A stretch of 64,000 bases of DNA, from positions 77,650,705 to 77,714,704 of the forward strand of contig CP136067.1 of assembly GCA_032622095.1 (NCBI GenBank), written 5' to 3'. The notes beneath the pieces are model-generated. The model was not told where the DNA came from and ran no database searches. It worked only from the letters and a program-made list of their open reading frames with translations. This DNA comes from Siphonodentalium dalli. Taxonomy: Eukaryota; Mollusca; Scaphopoda; Gadilida; Siphonodentaliidae. The translations under genes and the position numbers were made by a program. Below, one piece after another: positions 25,781-37,552 of this stretch. Every line of letters starts with the position of its first letter. The stretch's first letter is position 1.

Positions 25781-28700
25781 TATTAGGGCCATTTAATTTG
25801 TGTTATATATTCATTAAAATATTTCCTTTTTTATTTAATTTTTTATATATATTCATTAAAATATTTCCTTTTTACTTTCTTTTTTTACTTTCCACCTGGG
25901 AGATAACTTATTTCCCTGGAAATAACTTATTTCCCTGGAAATAACTTATCTCCCTGGGAGAAAACTTTTCTCCCGGGAAGAAAACTTTTCTCCCAGGGAG
26001 ATAACTTTTCTCCCGGGAATTAACTTATCTCCCAGGGAGAAAACTTATCTCACAGGGAGAAAACTTTTCTCCCGGGAATTAACTTATCTCCCTGGGAGAA
26101 AACTTTTCTCCCGGGAATTAACTTATCTCCCAGGGAGAAAACTTATCTCCCAGGGAGAACACTTTTCTCCCGGGAATTAACTTTTCTCCCAGGGAGATAA
26201 CTTATCTCACAGGGAGAAAACTTTTCTCCCGGGAATTAACTTTTCTCCCAGGGAGATAACTTATCTCCCGGGAATTAACTTTTCTCCCGTGGTGGAAAAT
26301 CACGTGATGTAATAGGTTTCACGTAACCGATAACATTCAAACATATCCTCCTACGGTTAAAATACACCTGTCACGTGTCATTGTCTGATGTCCTGGCGCG
26401 AAAAAACATTTTGACAGTCAATATATAACGCGCCAATGTTTAGCGCCTGGTGTCACAGGTCCCCTGGTGCGACAACAATACCATAAGTATATACCTTAAT
26501 ACAAGGTGTATATCTATCAGACCTATATTGAGCATAGAGTCACTTGCAATCTAAATTCATCAATATCCTCTGTACATAAGATAATGTCACATCCCCAGTT
26601 CTTTAGACCATATTCACACCTTTAATTTTATGTATCTCTTGCATCGATACGTGTACGATCACCAAAGATATATCTGAATGTGTGCACACTTTCAAATCCA
26701 GACAAACCCTTGAACAGATTCCCATCAAATATAGCATATATAGTACTACTGCATAATTCCACTTGTCACAATGATTCACCACTGATGGTCCTGTTTGTGT
26801 GACCTCAGCAGAGTAAATTCTGCAGTGCTACTGTGCTATATTTGATGGGAATCTGTTCAGGGGTTTGTCTGATTTTGAAAATGTTCACATATGCATATAT
26901 ATCTTTGGCGATCTTGCACGTATCGATGTGGGAGATACACCAAATTAAAGGTGCGAATATGGTCTAAAGAACTTGGTATGCGGCATTATAATTTCACAGG
27001 GGATATTGATGAATTTTTATCGCAAGCGAATCTATGCTCAATATAGGTCGGATAGATATAAACCCTGTATTAAGGTATATACTCATGGTAGTGTTGTCAC
27101 ACCAGGGGACCTGTGCCTGGTGTAGCATTGTGTAGTCGACGCAGACACCAGACCTGTGCCTGGTCGTAGAAGACATTCAGGAACTGAGGATATGGCTGGA
27201 ATTGGGAAGAGTCGGAGTGTTTGACTGTTTATAGTATTGGACCATGTTATGTTGTTATGAAATCATGATATTTCGCCATTAACTATAAAGTTACCTTCGT
27301 ATCAAATGCTGCCTATTCCGGTTGATTATTTTATATTTTTTGTGAATATGTGCCATGGCTGTCGCGGACCCTGGACTCTAGTCTAAAATATACTGACCAT
27401 CGCTAGTATAGTGGTGGGTCCATTTTGGACTACCGGTGGTCGTGAAATGCACCAAATCGCTCTAAATTGGACCTATAGCACGTGTTTGTGGCGAAAGAAT
27501 GGGTACATAACATTAAACGCTCTTTATAATGACATGGCGAAACGATTCTATTGAATGCATAAAGTATCAACGGCATCCTTAAACACTCTTTATGACGTGA
27601 CGCAACATTAACTTGAAATAAATAGGCGGACCCCCAGATAACATCGAGGTGGTAAAATAATAAACTAGCGTGCATTGCCTTATACCCGAGATCACTGCCT
27701 ATGTTATTTAACTCAGATTATATAGCCGATAGCACATCCATAATGTCATCCTTGACTTTTCTCCGTGTCAGGCCCATCGATTTCAGAATTCTCTTCAAAT
27801 GTCGCAAACTCATTGTTATGCCATGGTACAAATGAAGAAAACATAATATTTCGATGTATTCAAATCCAAGGCTAAAATATCTTTCTATGATCCATTCTCT
27901 TATATGGTTCACTGTGTCCAAAGGTATGTATTGTGGTGGGTGTGCTTCACATATCACTATAAATAACATCAGGAGAACTTTAAAGGTACGGTTGGCCTTT
28001 GCGGTGGGTATCCTGTGAAAATATTTCCACCCGTCAAAAACCGCCACAAACAGAAAGAACATCAAAATGTAGACAGACTTTGTCCGTATACAAATAAGAA
28101 ATATCGCATAAACAGTATGTTATTGTCATATATTTGACCATTGTTATGTAAACAAAAGCATAAAAAGTAACTTTTCTGGTGTTTGTTTATATTATGATGG
28201 TAAACATGAAGAGCGTTATTTGTTGGAGAATTCCTGATATGGAACTAATAAAGAGCGTTTATGTCATTTGTGTGTGATTAGCCAGTAGCATTGTGCTGTC
28301 TTCTGTAACACAATCAGGCTCTAGCTTAGGTAAACTATATTAGGTCTTTATGAGAACATGCTGTTTACGCGATGGTCATGGTATATATGAACGAAACTAT
28401 GCGTTTTAATGTTTTTCAGTTTACGGTGTTTGGAACAAATATGAATATTTTCGACAATTAAGACCTCTCGTGCCTTTAACACTGGTCATATTTTAGAGTA
28501 CCGACACATACATCCATGATACGAAAGACTTGCGATGATAATAACAATGAAAACAGCTGGAATGTCGAGTGTAATCCACACTACACCTGTCACGTGCTGC
28601 ATGTAAAATCACGTGATTTTCCACCGGTGGAGAAAAGTTTTCTCCCTGGGAGATAAGTTAATTCCCGGGAGAAAAGTTATCTCCCTGGGAGAAAAGTTAA

Positions 28701-29116
28701 TTCCCGGGAGAAAAGTTTTCTCCCAGGGAGATAAGTTTTCTCCCAGGGAGATACGTTTTCTCCCAGGGAGATAAGTTAATTCCCGGGAGAAAAGTTTTCT
28801 CCCTGGGAGATAAGTTAATTCCCGGGAGAAAAGTTTTTTCCATGGGAGATAAGTTATCTCCCTGGGAGAAAAGTTATTTCCCGGGAGAAAAGTTTTCTCC
28901 CTGGGAGATAAGTTATCTCCCTGGGAGCAAAGTTAATTCCCGGGAGAAAAGTTATCTCCCTGGGAGAAAAGTTAATTCCCGGGAGAAAAGTTTTCTCCCA
29001 GGTGGAAAGTAAAAAAAGAAAGTAAAAAGGAAATATTTTAATGAATATATATAACAAATTAAATAAAAAAGGAAATATTTTAATGAATATATAACAAAAA
29101 TTAAATGGCCCTAATA
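25781..29116. mobile_element. Array element 1, longest form (3336 bp)
   Basis: The only copy that keeps the whole middle region. Its outer inverted repeats span about 25781-26330 and 28605-29116. The inner inverted repeat spans about 26440-26745 and 26840-27130. Between about 27382 and 28182 it keeps sequence that the other copies have lost in two different ways, including the minus-strand helix-turn-helix frame at 27718-28065. It is slightly diverged from the later, homogenised copies, so it is probably closest to the founder. Confidence 0.8.
27718..28065 (-). pseudogene. Transposase-like N-terminal fragment with helix-turn-helix pattern
   Basis: A 115-residue open frame on the minus strand of array element 1. 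Its C-terminal half reads VNHIREWIIERYFSLGFEYI, then HGITMSLRHLKRILKSMGL, then RRK. This pattern resembles the small helix-turn-helix region that precedes DDE/integrase cores in some animal transposon proteins, a family resemblance recalled by pattern and not tested. No DDE core follows in any frame of this element, so it is an exon-sized remnant or the first exon of a lost transposase. It is absent from all other copies: elements 2, 3, 5 and 7 keep only the N-terminal VAVFDGWKYFHRIPTAKANR coding part, and 4 and 6 lost it entirely. Confidence 0.45.
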
Positions 29117-29126
29117 TACGGAAGCC

Positions 29127-31966
29127 TATTAGGGCCATTTAATTTTTGTTATATATTCATTAAAATATTTCCTTTTTTATTTAATTTTGTATATATATTC
29201 ATTAAAATATTTCCTTTTTACTTTCTTTTTTTACTTTCCATCTGGGAGATAACTTATCTCCCTGGTAATAACTTATCTCCCTGGGAGAAAACTTTTCTCC
29301 AGGGAATTAACTTTTCTCCCAGGGAGATAACTTATCTCCCAGGGAGAAAACTTTTCTCCCGGGAATTAACTTATCTCCCAGGGAGAAAACTTATCTCCCA
29401 GGGAGTAAACTTTTCTCCCGGGAATTAACTTTTCTCGCAGGGAGATAACTTATCTCCCAAGGGAGATAACTTTTCTCCCGGGAATTAACTTATCTCCCTG
29501 GGAGAAAACTTTTCTCCCAGGGAGATAACTTATCTCCCAGGGAGAAAACTTTTCTCCCGGGAATTAACTTTTCTCCCAGGGAGATAACTTATCTCCCGGG
29601 AATTAACTTTTCTCCCGTGGTGGAAAATCACGTGATGTGATAGGTTTCACGTAACCGATAACATTCAAACATATCCTCCTACGGTTAAAATACACCTGTC
29701 ACGTGTCATTGTCTGATGTCCTGGCGCGAAAAAACATTTTGACAGTCAATATATAACGCGCCAATGTTTAGCGCCTGGTATCACAGGTCCCCTGGTGCGA
29801 CAACACTACCATAAGTATATACCTTAATACAAGGTTTATATCTATCAGACCTATATTGAGCATAGACTCACTTGCAATCTAAATTCATCAATATCCTCTG
29901 TACATAAGATAATGTCACACCCCCAGTTCTTTAGACCATATTCACACCTTTAATTTGGTGTATCTCTTGCATCGATACGTGTACGATCACCAAAGATATA
30001 TCTGAATGTGTGCACACACTTTCAAATCCAGACAAACCCTTGAACAGATTCCCATCAAATATAACATAGTACTACTGCAGAATTCCACTTGTCACAATGA
30101 TTCACCACTGATGGTCCTGTCTGTGTGACCTCAGCAGAGTAAATTCTGCAGTGCTACTGTGCTATATTTGATGGGAATCTGTTGAGGGGTTTGTCTGATT
30201 TTGAAAGTGTGCACATATGCATATATATTTTGACGATCTTGCACGTATCGATGTGGGAGATACACCAAATTAAAGGTGCGAATATGGTCTAAAGAACTTG
30301 GTATGCGGCATTATATTTTCACAGGGGATATTGATGAATTTTTATCGCAAGCGAATCTATGCTCAATATAGGTCGGATAGATATAAACCTTGTATTAAGG
30401 TATATACTCATGGTAGTGTTGTCACACCAGGGGACCTGTGCCTGGTGTAGCATTCTGTAGTCAACACAGACACCAGACCTGTGCCTGGTCGTAGAAGACA
30501 TTCAGGAACTGAGGATATGGCTGGAATTGGGAACTGGGAAGAGTCGGAGTGTTTGACTGTTTATAGTATTGGACCATGTTATGTTGTTATGAAATCATGA
30601 TATTTCGCCATTAACTATAAAGTTACCTTCGTATCAAATGCTGCCTATTCCGATTGATTATTTTATATTTTTTGTGAATATGTGCCATGGCTGTCGCGGA
30701 CCCTGGACTCTAGTTACGGTTGGCCTTGGCGGTGGGTATCCTGTGAAAATATTTCCACCCGTCAAAAACCGCCACAAACAGAAAGAACATCAAAATGTAG
30801 ACAGACTTTGTCCGTATACAAATAAGAAATATCGCATAAACAGTATGTTATTGTCATATATTTGACCATTGTTATGTAAACAAAAGCATAAAAAGTAACT
30901 TTTCTGGTGTTTGTTTATATTATGATGGTAAACATAAAGAGCGTTATTTGTTGCTGAATTCCTGATATGGAACTAATAAAGAGCGTTTATGTCATTTGTG
31001 TGTGATTAGCCAGTAGCATTGTGCTGTCTTCTGTAACACAATCAGGCTCTAGCTTAGGTAAACTATATTAGGTCTTTATGAGAACATGCTGTTTACGCGA
31101 TGGTCATGGTATATATGAACGAAACTATGCGTTTTAATGTTTTTCAGTTTACGGTGTTTGGAACAAATATGAATATTTTCGACAATTAAGACCTCTCGTG
31201 CCTTTAACACTGGTCATATTTTAGAGTACCGACACATACATCCATGATACGAAAGACTTGCGATGATAATAACAATGAAAACAGCTGGAATGTCGAGTGT
31301 AATCCACACTACACCTGTCACGTGCTGCATGTAAAATCACGTGATTTTCCACCGGTGGAGAAAAGTTTTCTCCCTGGGAGATAAGTTAATTCCCGGGAGA
31401 AAAGTTATCTCCCTGGGAGAAAAGTTAATTCCCGGGAGAAAAGTTTTCTCCCAGGGAGATAAGTTTTCTCCCAGGGAGATAAGTTTTCTCCCAGGGAGAT
31501 AAGTTAATTCCCGGGAGAAAAGTTTTCTCCCTGGGAGATAAGTTTTCTCCCTGGGAGATAAGTTAATTCCCGGGAGAAAAGTTTTTTCCATGGGAGATAA
31601 GTTATCTCCCTGGGAGAAAAGTTATTTCCCGGGAGAAAAGTTTTCTCCCTGGGAGATAAGTTTTCTCCCTGGGAGATAAGTTATCTCCCTGGGAGCAAAG
31701 TTAATTCCCTGGGAGAAAAGTTATCTCCCTGGGAGAAAAGTTAATTCCCGGGAGAAAAGTTTTCTCCCTGGGAGATAAGTTTTTTATCCCCGGGAGATAA
31801 GTTATCTCCCTGGGAGAAAAGTTAATTCCCGGGAGAAAAGTTTTCTCCCAGGTGGAAAGTAAAAAAAGAAAGTAAAAAGGAAATATTTTAATGAATATAT
31901 ATAACAAATTAAATAAAAAAGGAAATATTTTAATGAATATATAACAAAAATTAAATGGCCCTAATA
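29127..31966. mobile_element. Array element 2, deletion type A
   Basis: 2840 bp. About 0.6 kb of the middle is missing (CTCTAG joined to TTACGGTTGG at about 30714). The C-tract in the inner repeat is short. No intact coding sequence. Confidence 0.8.
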
Positions 31967-31976
31967 TACGGAAGCC

Positions 31977-34753
31977 TATTAGGGCCATTTAATTTTTGTT
32001 ATATATTCATTAAAATATTTCCTTTTTTATTTAATTTTGTATATATATTCATTAAAATATTTCCTTTTTACTTTCTTTTTTTACTTTCCATCTGGGAGAT
32101 AACTTATCTCCCTGGTAATAACTTATCTCCCTGGGAGAAAACTTTTCTCCAGGGAATTAACTTTTCTCCCAGGGATATAACTTATCTCCCAGGGAGAAAA
32201 CTTTTCTCCCGGGAATTAACTTATCTCCCGGGAATTAACTTATCTCCCAAGGGAGATAACTTTTCTCCCGGGAATTAACTTATCTCCCTGGGAGAAAACT
32301 TTTCTCCCAGGGAGATAACTTATCTCCCAGGGAGAAAACTTTTCTCCCGGGAATTAACTTTTCTCCCAGGGAGATAACTTATCTCCCGGGAATTAACTTT
32401 TCTCCCGTGGTGGAAAATCACGTGATGTGATAGGTTTCACGTAACCGATAACATTCAAACATATCCTACGGTTAAAATACACCTGTCACGTGTCATTGTC
32501 TGATGTCCTGGCGCGAAAAAACATTTTGACAGTCAATATATAACGCGCCAATGTTTAGCGCCTGGTATCACAGGTCCCCTGGTGCGACAACACTACCATA
32601 AGTATATACCTTAATACAAGGTTTATATCTATCAGACCTATATTGAGCATAGACTCACTTGCAATCTAAATTCATCAATATCCTCTGTACATAAGATAAT
32701 GTCACACCCCCAGTTCTTTAGACCATATTCACACCTTTAATTTGGTGTATCTCTTGCATCGATACGTGTACGATCACCAAAGATATATCTGAATGTGTGC
32801 ACACACTTTCAAATCCAGACAAACCCTTGAACAGATTCCCATCAAATATAACATAGTACTACTGCAGAATTCCACTTGTCACAATGATTCACCACTGATG
32901 GTCCTGTCTGTGTGACCTCAGCAGAGTAAATTCTGCAGTGCTACTGTGCTATATTTGATGGGAATCTGTTGAGGGGTTTGTCTGATTTTGAAAGTGTGCA
33001 CATATGCATATATATTTTGACGATCTTGCACGTATCGATGTGGGAGATACACCAAATTAAAGGTGCGAATATGGTCTAAAGAACTTGGTATGCGGCATTA
33101 TATTTTCACAGGGGATATTGATGAATTTTTATCGCAAGCGAATCTATGCTCAATATAGGTCGGATAGATATAAACCTTGTATTAAGGTATATACTCATGG
33201 TAGTGTTGTCACACCAGGGGACCTGTGCCTGGTGTAGCATTCTGTAGTCAACACAGACACCAGACCTGTGCCTGGTCGTAGAAGACATTCAGGAACTGAG
33301 GATATGGCTGGAATTGGGAACTGGGAAGAGTCGGAGTGTTTGACTGTTTATAGTATTGGACCATGTTATGTTGTTATGAAATCATGATATTTCGCCATTA
33401 ACTATAAAGTTACCTTCGTATCAAATGCTGCCTATTCCGATTGATTATTTTATATTTTTTGTGAATATGTGCCATGGCTGTCGCGGACCCTGGACTCTAG
33501 TTACGGTTGGCCTTGGCGGTGGGTATCCTGTGAAAATATTTCCACCCGTCAAAAACCGCCACAAACAGAAAGAACATCAAAATGTAGACAGACTTTGTCC
33601 GTATACAAATAAGAAATATCGCATAAACAGTATGTTATTGTCATATATTTGACCATTGTTATGTAAACAAAAGCATAAAAAGTAACTTTTCTGGTGTTTG
33701 TTTATATTATGATGGTAAACATAAAGAGCGTTATTTGTTGCTGAATTCCTGATATGGAACTAATAAAGAGCGTTTATGTCATTTGTGTGTGATTAGCCAG
33801 TAGCATTGTGCTGTCTTCTGTAACACAATCAGGCTCTAGCTTAGGTAAACTATATTAGGTCTTTATGAGAACATGCTGTTTACGCGATGGTCATGGTATA
33901 TATGAACGAAACTATGCGTTTTAATGTTTTTCAGTTTACGGTGTTTGGAACAAATATGAATATTTTCGACAATTAAGACCTCTCGTGCCTTTAACACTGG
34001 TCATATTTTAGAGTACCGACACATACATCCATGATACGAAAGACTTGCGATGATAATAACAATGAAAACAGCTGGAATGTCGAGTGTAATCCACACTACA
34101 CCTGTCACGTGCTGCATGTAAAATCACGTGATTTTCCACCGGTGGAGAAAAGTTTTCTCCCTGGGAGATAAGTTAATTCCCGGGAGAAAAGTTATCTCCC
34201 TGGGAGAAAAGTTAATTCCCGGGAGAAAAGTTTTCTCCCAGGGAGATAAGTTTTCTCCCAGGGAGATAAGTTTTCTCCCAGGGAGATAAGTTAATTCCCG
34301 GGAGAAAAGTTTTCTCCCTGGGAGATAAGTTTTCTCCCTGGGAGATAAGTTAATTCCCGGGAGAAAAGTTTTTTCCATGGGAGATAAGTTATCTCCCTGG
34401 GAGAAAAGTTATTTCCCGGGAGAAAAGTTTTCTCCCTGGGAGATAAGTTTTCTCCCTGGGAGATAAGTTATCTCCCTGGGAGCAAACTTAATTCCCTGGG
34501 AGAAAAGTTATCTCCCTGGGAGAAAAGTTAATTCCCGGGAGAAAAGTTTTCTCCCTGGGAGATAAGTTTTTTATCCCCGGGAGATAAGTTATCTCCCTGG
34601 GAGAAAAGTTAATTCCCGGGAGAAAAGTTTTCTCCCAGGTGGAAAGTAAAAAAAGAAAGTAAAAAGGAAATATTTTAATGAATATATATAACAAATTAAA
34701 TAAAAAAGGAAATATTTTAATGAATATATAACAAAAATTAAATGGCCCTAATA
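31977..34753. mobile_element. Array element 3, deletion type A
   Basis: 2777 bp, with the same internal junction as element 2 (about 33501). The left terminal repeat has fewer subrepeats than element 2, which explains the shorter length. No coding sequence. Confidence 0.8.
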
Positions 34754-34763
34754 TACGGAAGCC

Positions 34764-37542
34764 TATTAGGGCCATTTAATTTTTGTTATATATTCATTAA
34801 AATATTTCCTTTTTTATTTAATTTTGTATATATATTCATTAAAATATTTCCTTTTTACTTTCTTTTTTTACTTTCCATCTGGGAGATAACTTATCTCCCT
34901 GGTAATAACTTATCTCCCTGGGAGAAAACTTTTCTCCAGGGAATTAACTTTTCTCCCAGGGATATAACTTATCTCCCAGGGAGAAAACTTTTCTCCCGGG
35001 AATTAACTTATCTCCCGGGAATTAACTTATCTCCCAGGGAGAAAACTTATCTCCCAGGGAGTAAACTTTTCTCCCGGGAATTAACTTTTCTCGCAGGGAG
35101 ATAACTTATCTCCCAAGGGAGATAACTTTTCTCCCGGGAATTAACTTATCTCCCTGGGAGAAAAACTTTCTCCCAGGGAGATAACTTTTCTCCCAGGGAG
35201 ATAACTTATCTCCCAGGGAGAAAACTTTCTCCCGGGAATTAACTTTTCTCCCAGGGAGATAACTTATCTCCCGGGAATTAACTGTTCTCCCGTGGTGGAA
35301 AATCACGTGATGTGATAGGTTTCACGTAACCGATAACATTCAAACATATCCTCCTACGGTTAAAATACACCTGTCACGTGTCATTGTCTGATGTCCTGGC
35401 GCGAAAAAAACATTTTGACAGTCAATATATAACGCGCCAATGTTTAGCGCCTGGTATCACAGGTCCCCTGGTGCGACAACACTACCATAAGTATATACCT
35501 TAATACAAGGTTTATATCTATCAGACCTATATTGAGCATAGACTCACTTGCAATCTAAATTCATCAATATCCTCTGTACATAAGATAATGTCACCCCCCC
35601 CCCCCCCCAGTTCTTTAGACCATATTCACACCTTTAATTTGGTGTATCTCTTGCATCGATACGTGTACGATCACCAAAGATATATCTGAATGTGTGCACA
35701 CACTTTCAAATCCAGACAAACCCTTGAACAGATTCCCATCAAATATAACATAGTACTACTGCATAATTCCACTTGTCACAATGATTCACCACTGATGGTC
35801 CTGTCTGTGTGACCTCAGCAGAGTAAATTCTGCAGTGCTACTGTGCTATATTTGATGGGAATCTGTTGAGGGGTTTGTCTGATTTTGAAAGTGTGCACAT
35901 ATGCATATATATTTTGACGATCTTGCACGTATCGATGTGGGAGATACACCAAATTAAAGGTGCGAATATGGTCTAAAGAACTTGGTATGCGGCATTATAT
36001 TTTCACAGGGGATATTGATGAATTTTTATCGCAAGCGAATCTATGCTCAATATAGGTCGGATAGATATAAACCTTGTATTAAGGTATATACTCATGGTAG
36101 TGTTGTCACACCAGGGGACCTGTGCCTGGTGTAGCATTCTGTAGTCAACACAGACACCAGACCTGTGCCTGGTCGTAGAAGACATTCAGGAACTGAGGAT
36201 ATGGCTGGAATTGGGAACTGGGAAGAGTCGGAGTGTTTGACTGTTTATAGTATTGGACCATGTTATGTTGTTATGAAATCATGATATTTCGCCATTAACT
36301 ATAAAGTTACCTTCGTATCAAATGCTGCCTATTCCGATTGATTATTTTATATTTTTTGTGAATATGTGCCATGGCTGTCGCGGACCCTGGACTCTAGTCT
36401 AAAATATACTGACCATCGCTAGTATAGTGGTGGGTCCATTTTGGACTACCGGTGGTCGTGAAATGCACCAAATCGCTCTAAATTGGACCTATAGCACGTG
36501 TTTGTGGCGAAACAATGGGTACAATGGGTTTGTTTATATTATGATGGTAAACATAAAGAGCGTTATTTGTTGCTGAATTCCTGATATGGAACTAATAAAG
36601 AGCGTTTATGTCATTTGTGTGTGATTAGCCAGTAGCATTGTGCTGTCTTCTGTAACACAATCAGGCTCTAGCTTAGGTAAACTATATTAGGTCTTTATGA
36701 GAACATGCTGTTTACGCGATGGTCATGGTATATATGAACGAAACTATGCGTTTTAATGTTTTTCAGTTTACGGTGTTTGGAACAAATATGAATATTTTCG
36801 ACAATTAAGACCTCTCGTGCCTTTAACACTGGTCATATTTTAGAGTACCGACACATACATCCATGATACGAAAGACTTGCGATGATAATAACAATGAAAA
36901 CAGCTGGAATGTCGAGTGTAATCCACACTACACCTGTCACGTGCTGCATGTAAAATCACGTGATTTTCCACCGGTGGAGAAAAGTTTTCTCCCTGGGAGA
37001 TAAGTTAATTCCCGGGAGAAAAGTTATCTCCCTGGGAGAAAAGTTAATTCCCGGGAGAAAAGTTTTCTCCCAGGGAGATAAGTTTTCTCCCAGGGAGATA
37101 AGTTTTCTCCCAGGGAGATAAGTTAATTCCCGGGAGAAAAGTTTTCTCCCTGGGAGATAAGTTTTCTCCCTGGGAGATAAGTTAATTCCCGGGAGAAAAG
37201 TTTTTTCCATGGGAGATAAGTTATCTCCCTGGGAGAAAAGTTATTTCCCGGGAGAAAAGTTTTCTCCCAGGGAGATAAGTTATCTCCCTGGGAGCAAAGT
37301 TAATTCCCGGGAGAAAAGTTATCTCCCTGGGAGAAAAGTTAATTCCCGGGAGAAAAGTTTTCTCCCTGGGAGATAAGTTATCTCCCTGGGAGAAAAGTTA
37401 ATTCCCGGGAGAAAAGTTTTCTCCCAGGTGGAAAGTAAAAAAAGAAAGTAAAAAGGAAATATTTTAATGAATATATATAACAAATTAAATAAAAAAGGAA
37501 ATATTTTAATGAATATATAACAAAAATTAAATGGCCCTAATA
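34764..37542. mobile_element. Array element 4, deletion type B
   Basis: 2779 bp. A different internal deletion joins GGGTACAATGGG to TTTGTTTATATTATG at about 36529, removing the whole helix-turn-helix region. It has a 15-base C-run at about 35594. First half of the 5.64 kb dimer. Confidence 0.8.
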
Positions 37543-37552
37543 TACGGAAGCC

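Noticed and set aside
26994-27176. 60-residue frame conserved in seven array units (MSSTTRHRSGVCVDY...)
   Set aside because: It lies within an imperfect DNA inverted repeat and is conserved only because the whole array is homogenised. No domain is recognisable.
29105-29428. Repeated frames beginning MALIYGSLLGPFNF or MALIGFRILGPFNF with LPG(R/I)(K/N) repeats
   Set aside because: They read the two inverted arms of the foldback element on opposite strands. The repeated peptides are just the 18-20 bp subrepeats, and there is no codon-level sign of selection.
30638-30865. 75-residue frame repeated in type A array elements
   Set aside because: Created by the internal deletion junction and found only in deletion derivatives. 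It mixes sense and antisense of the original middle region.
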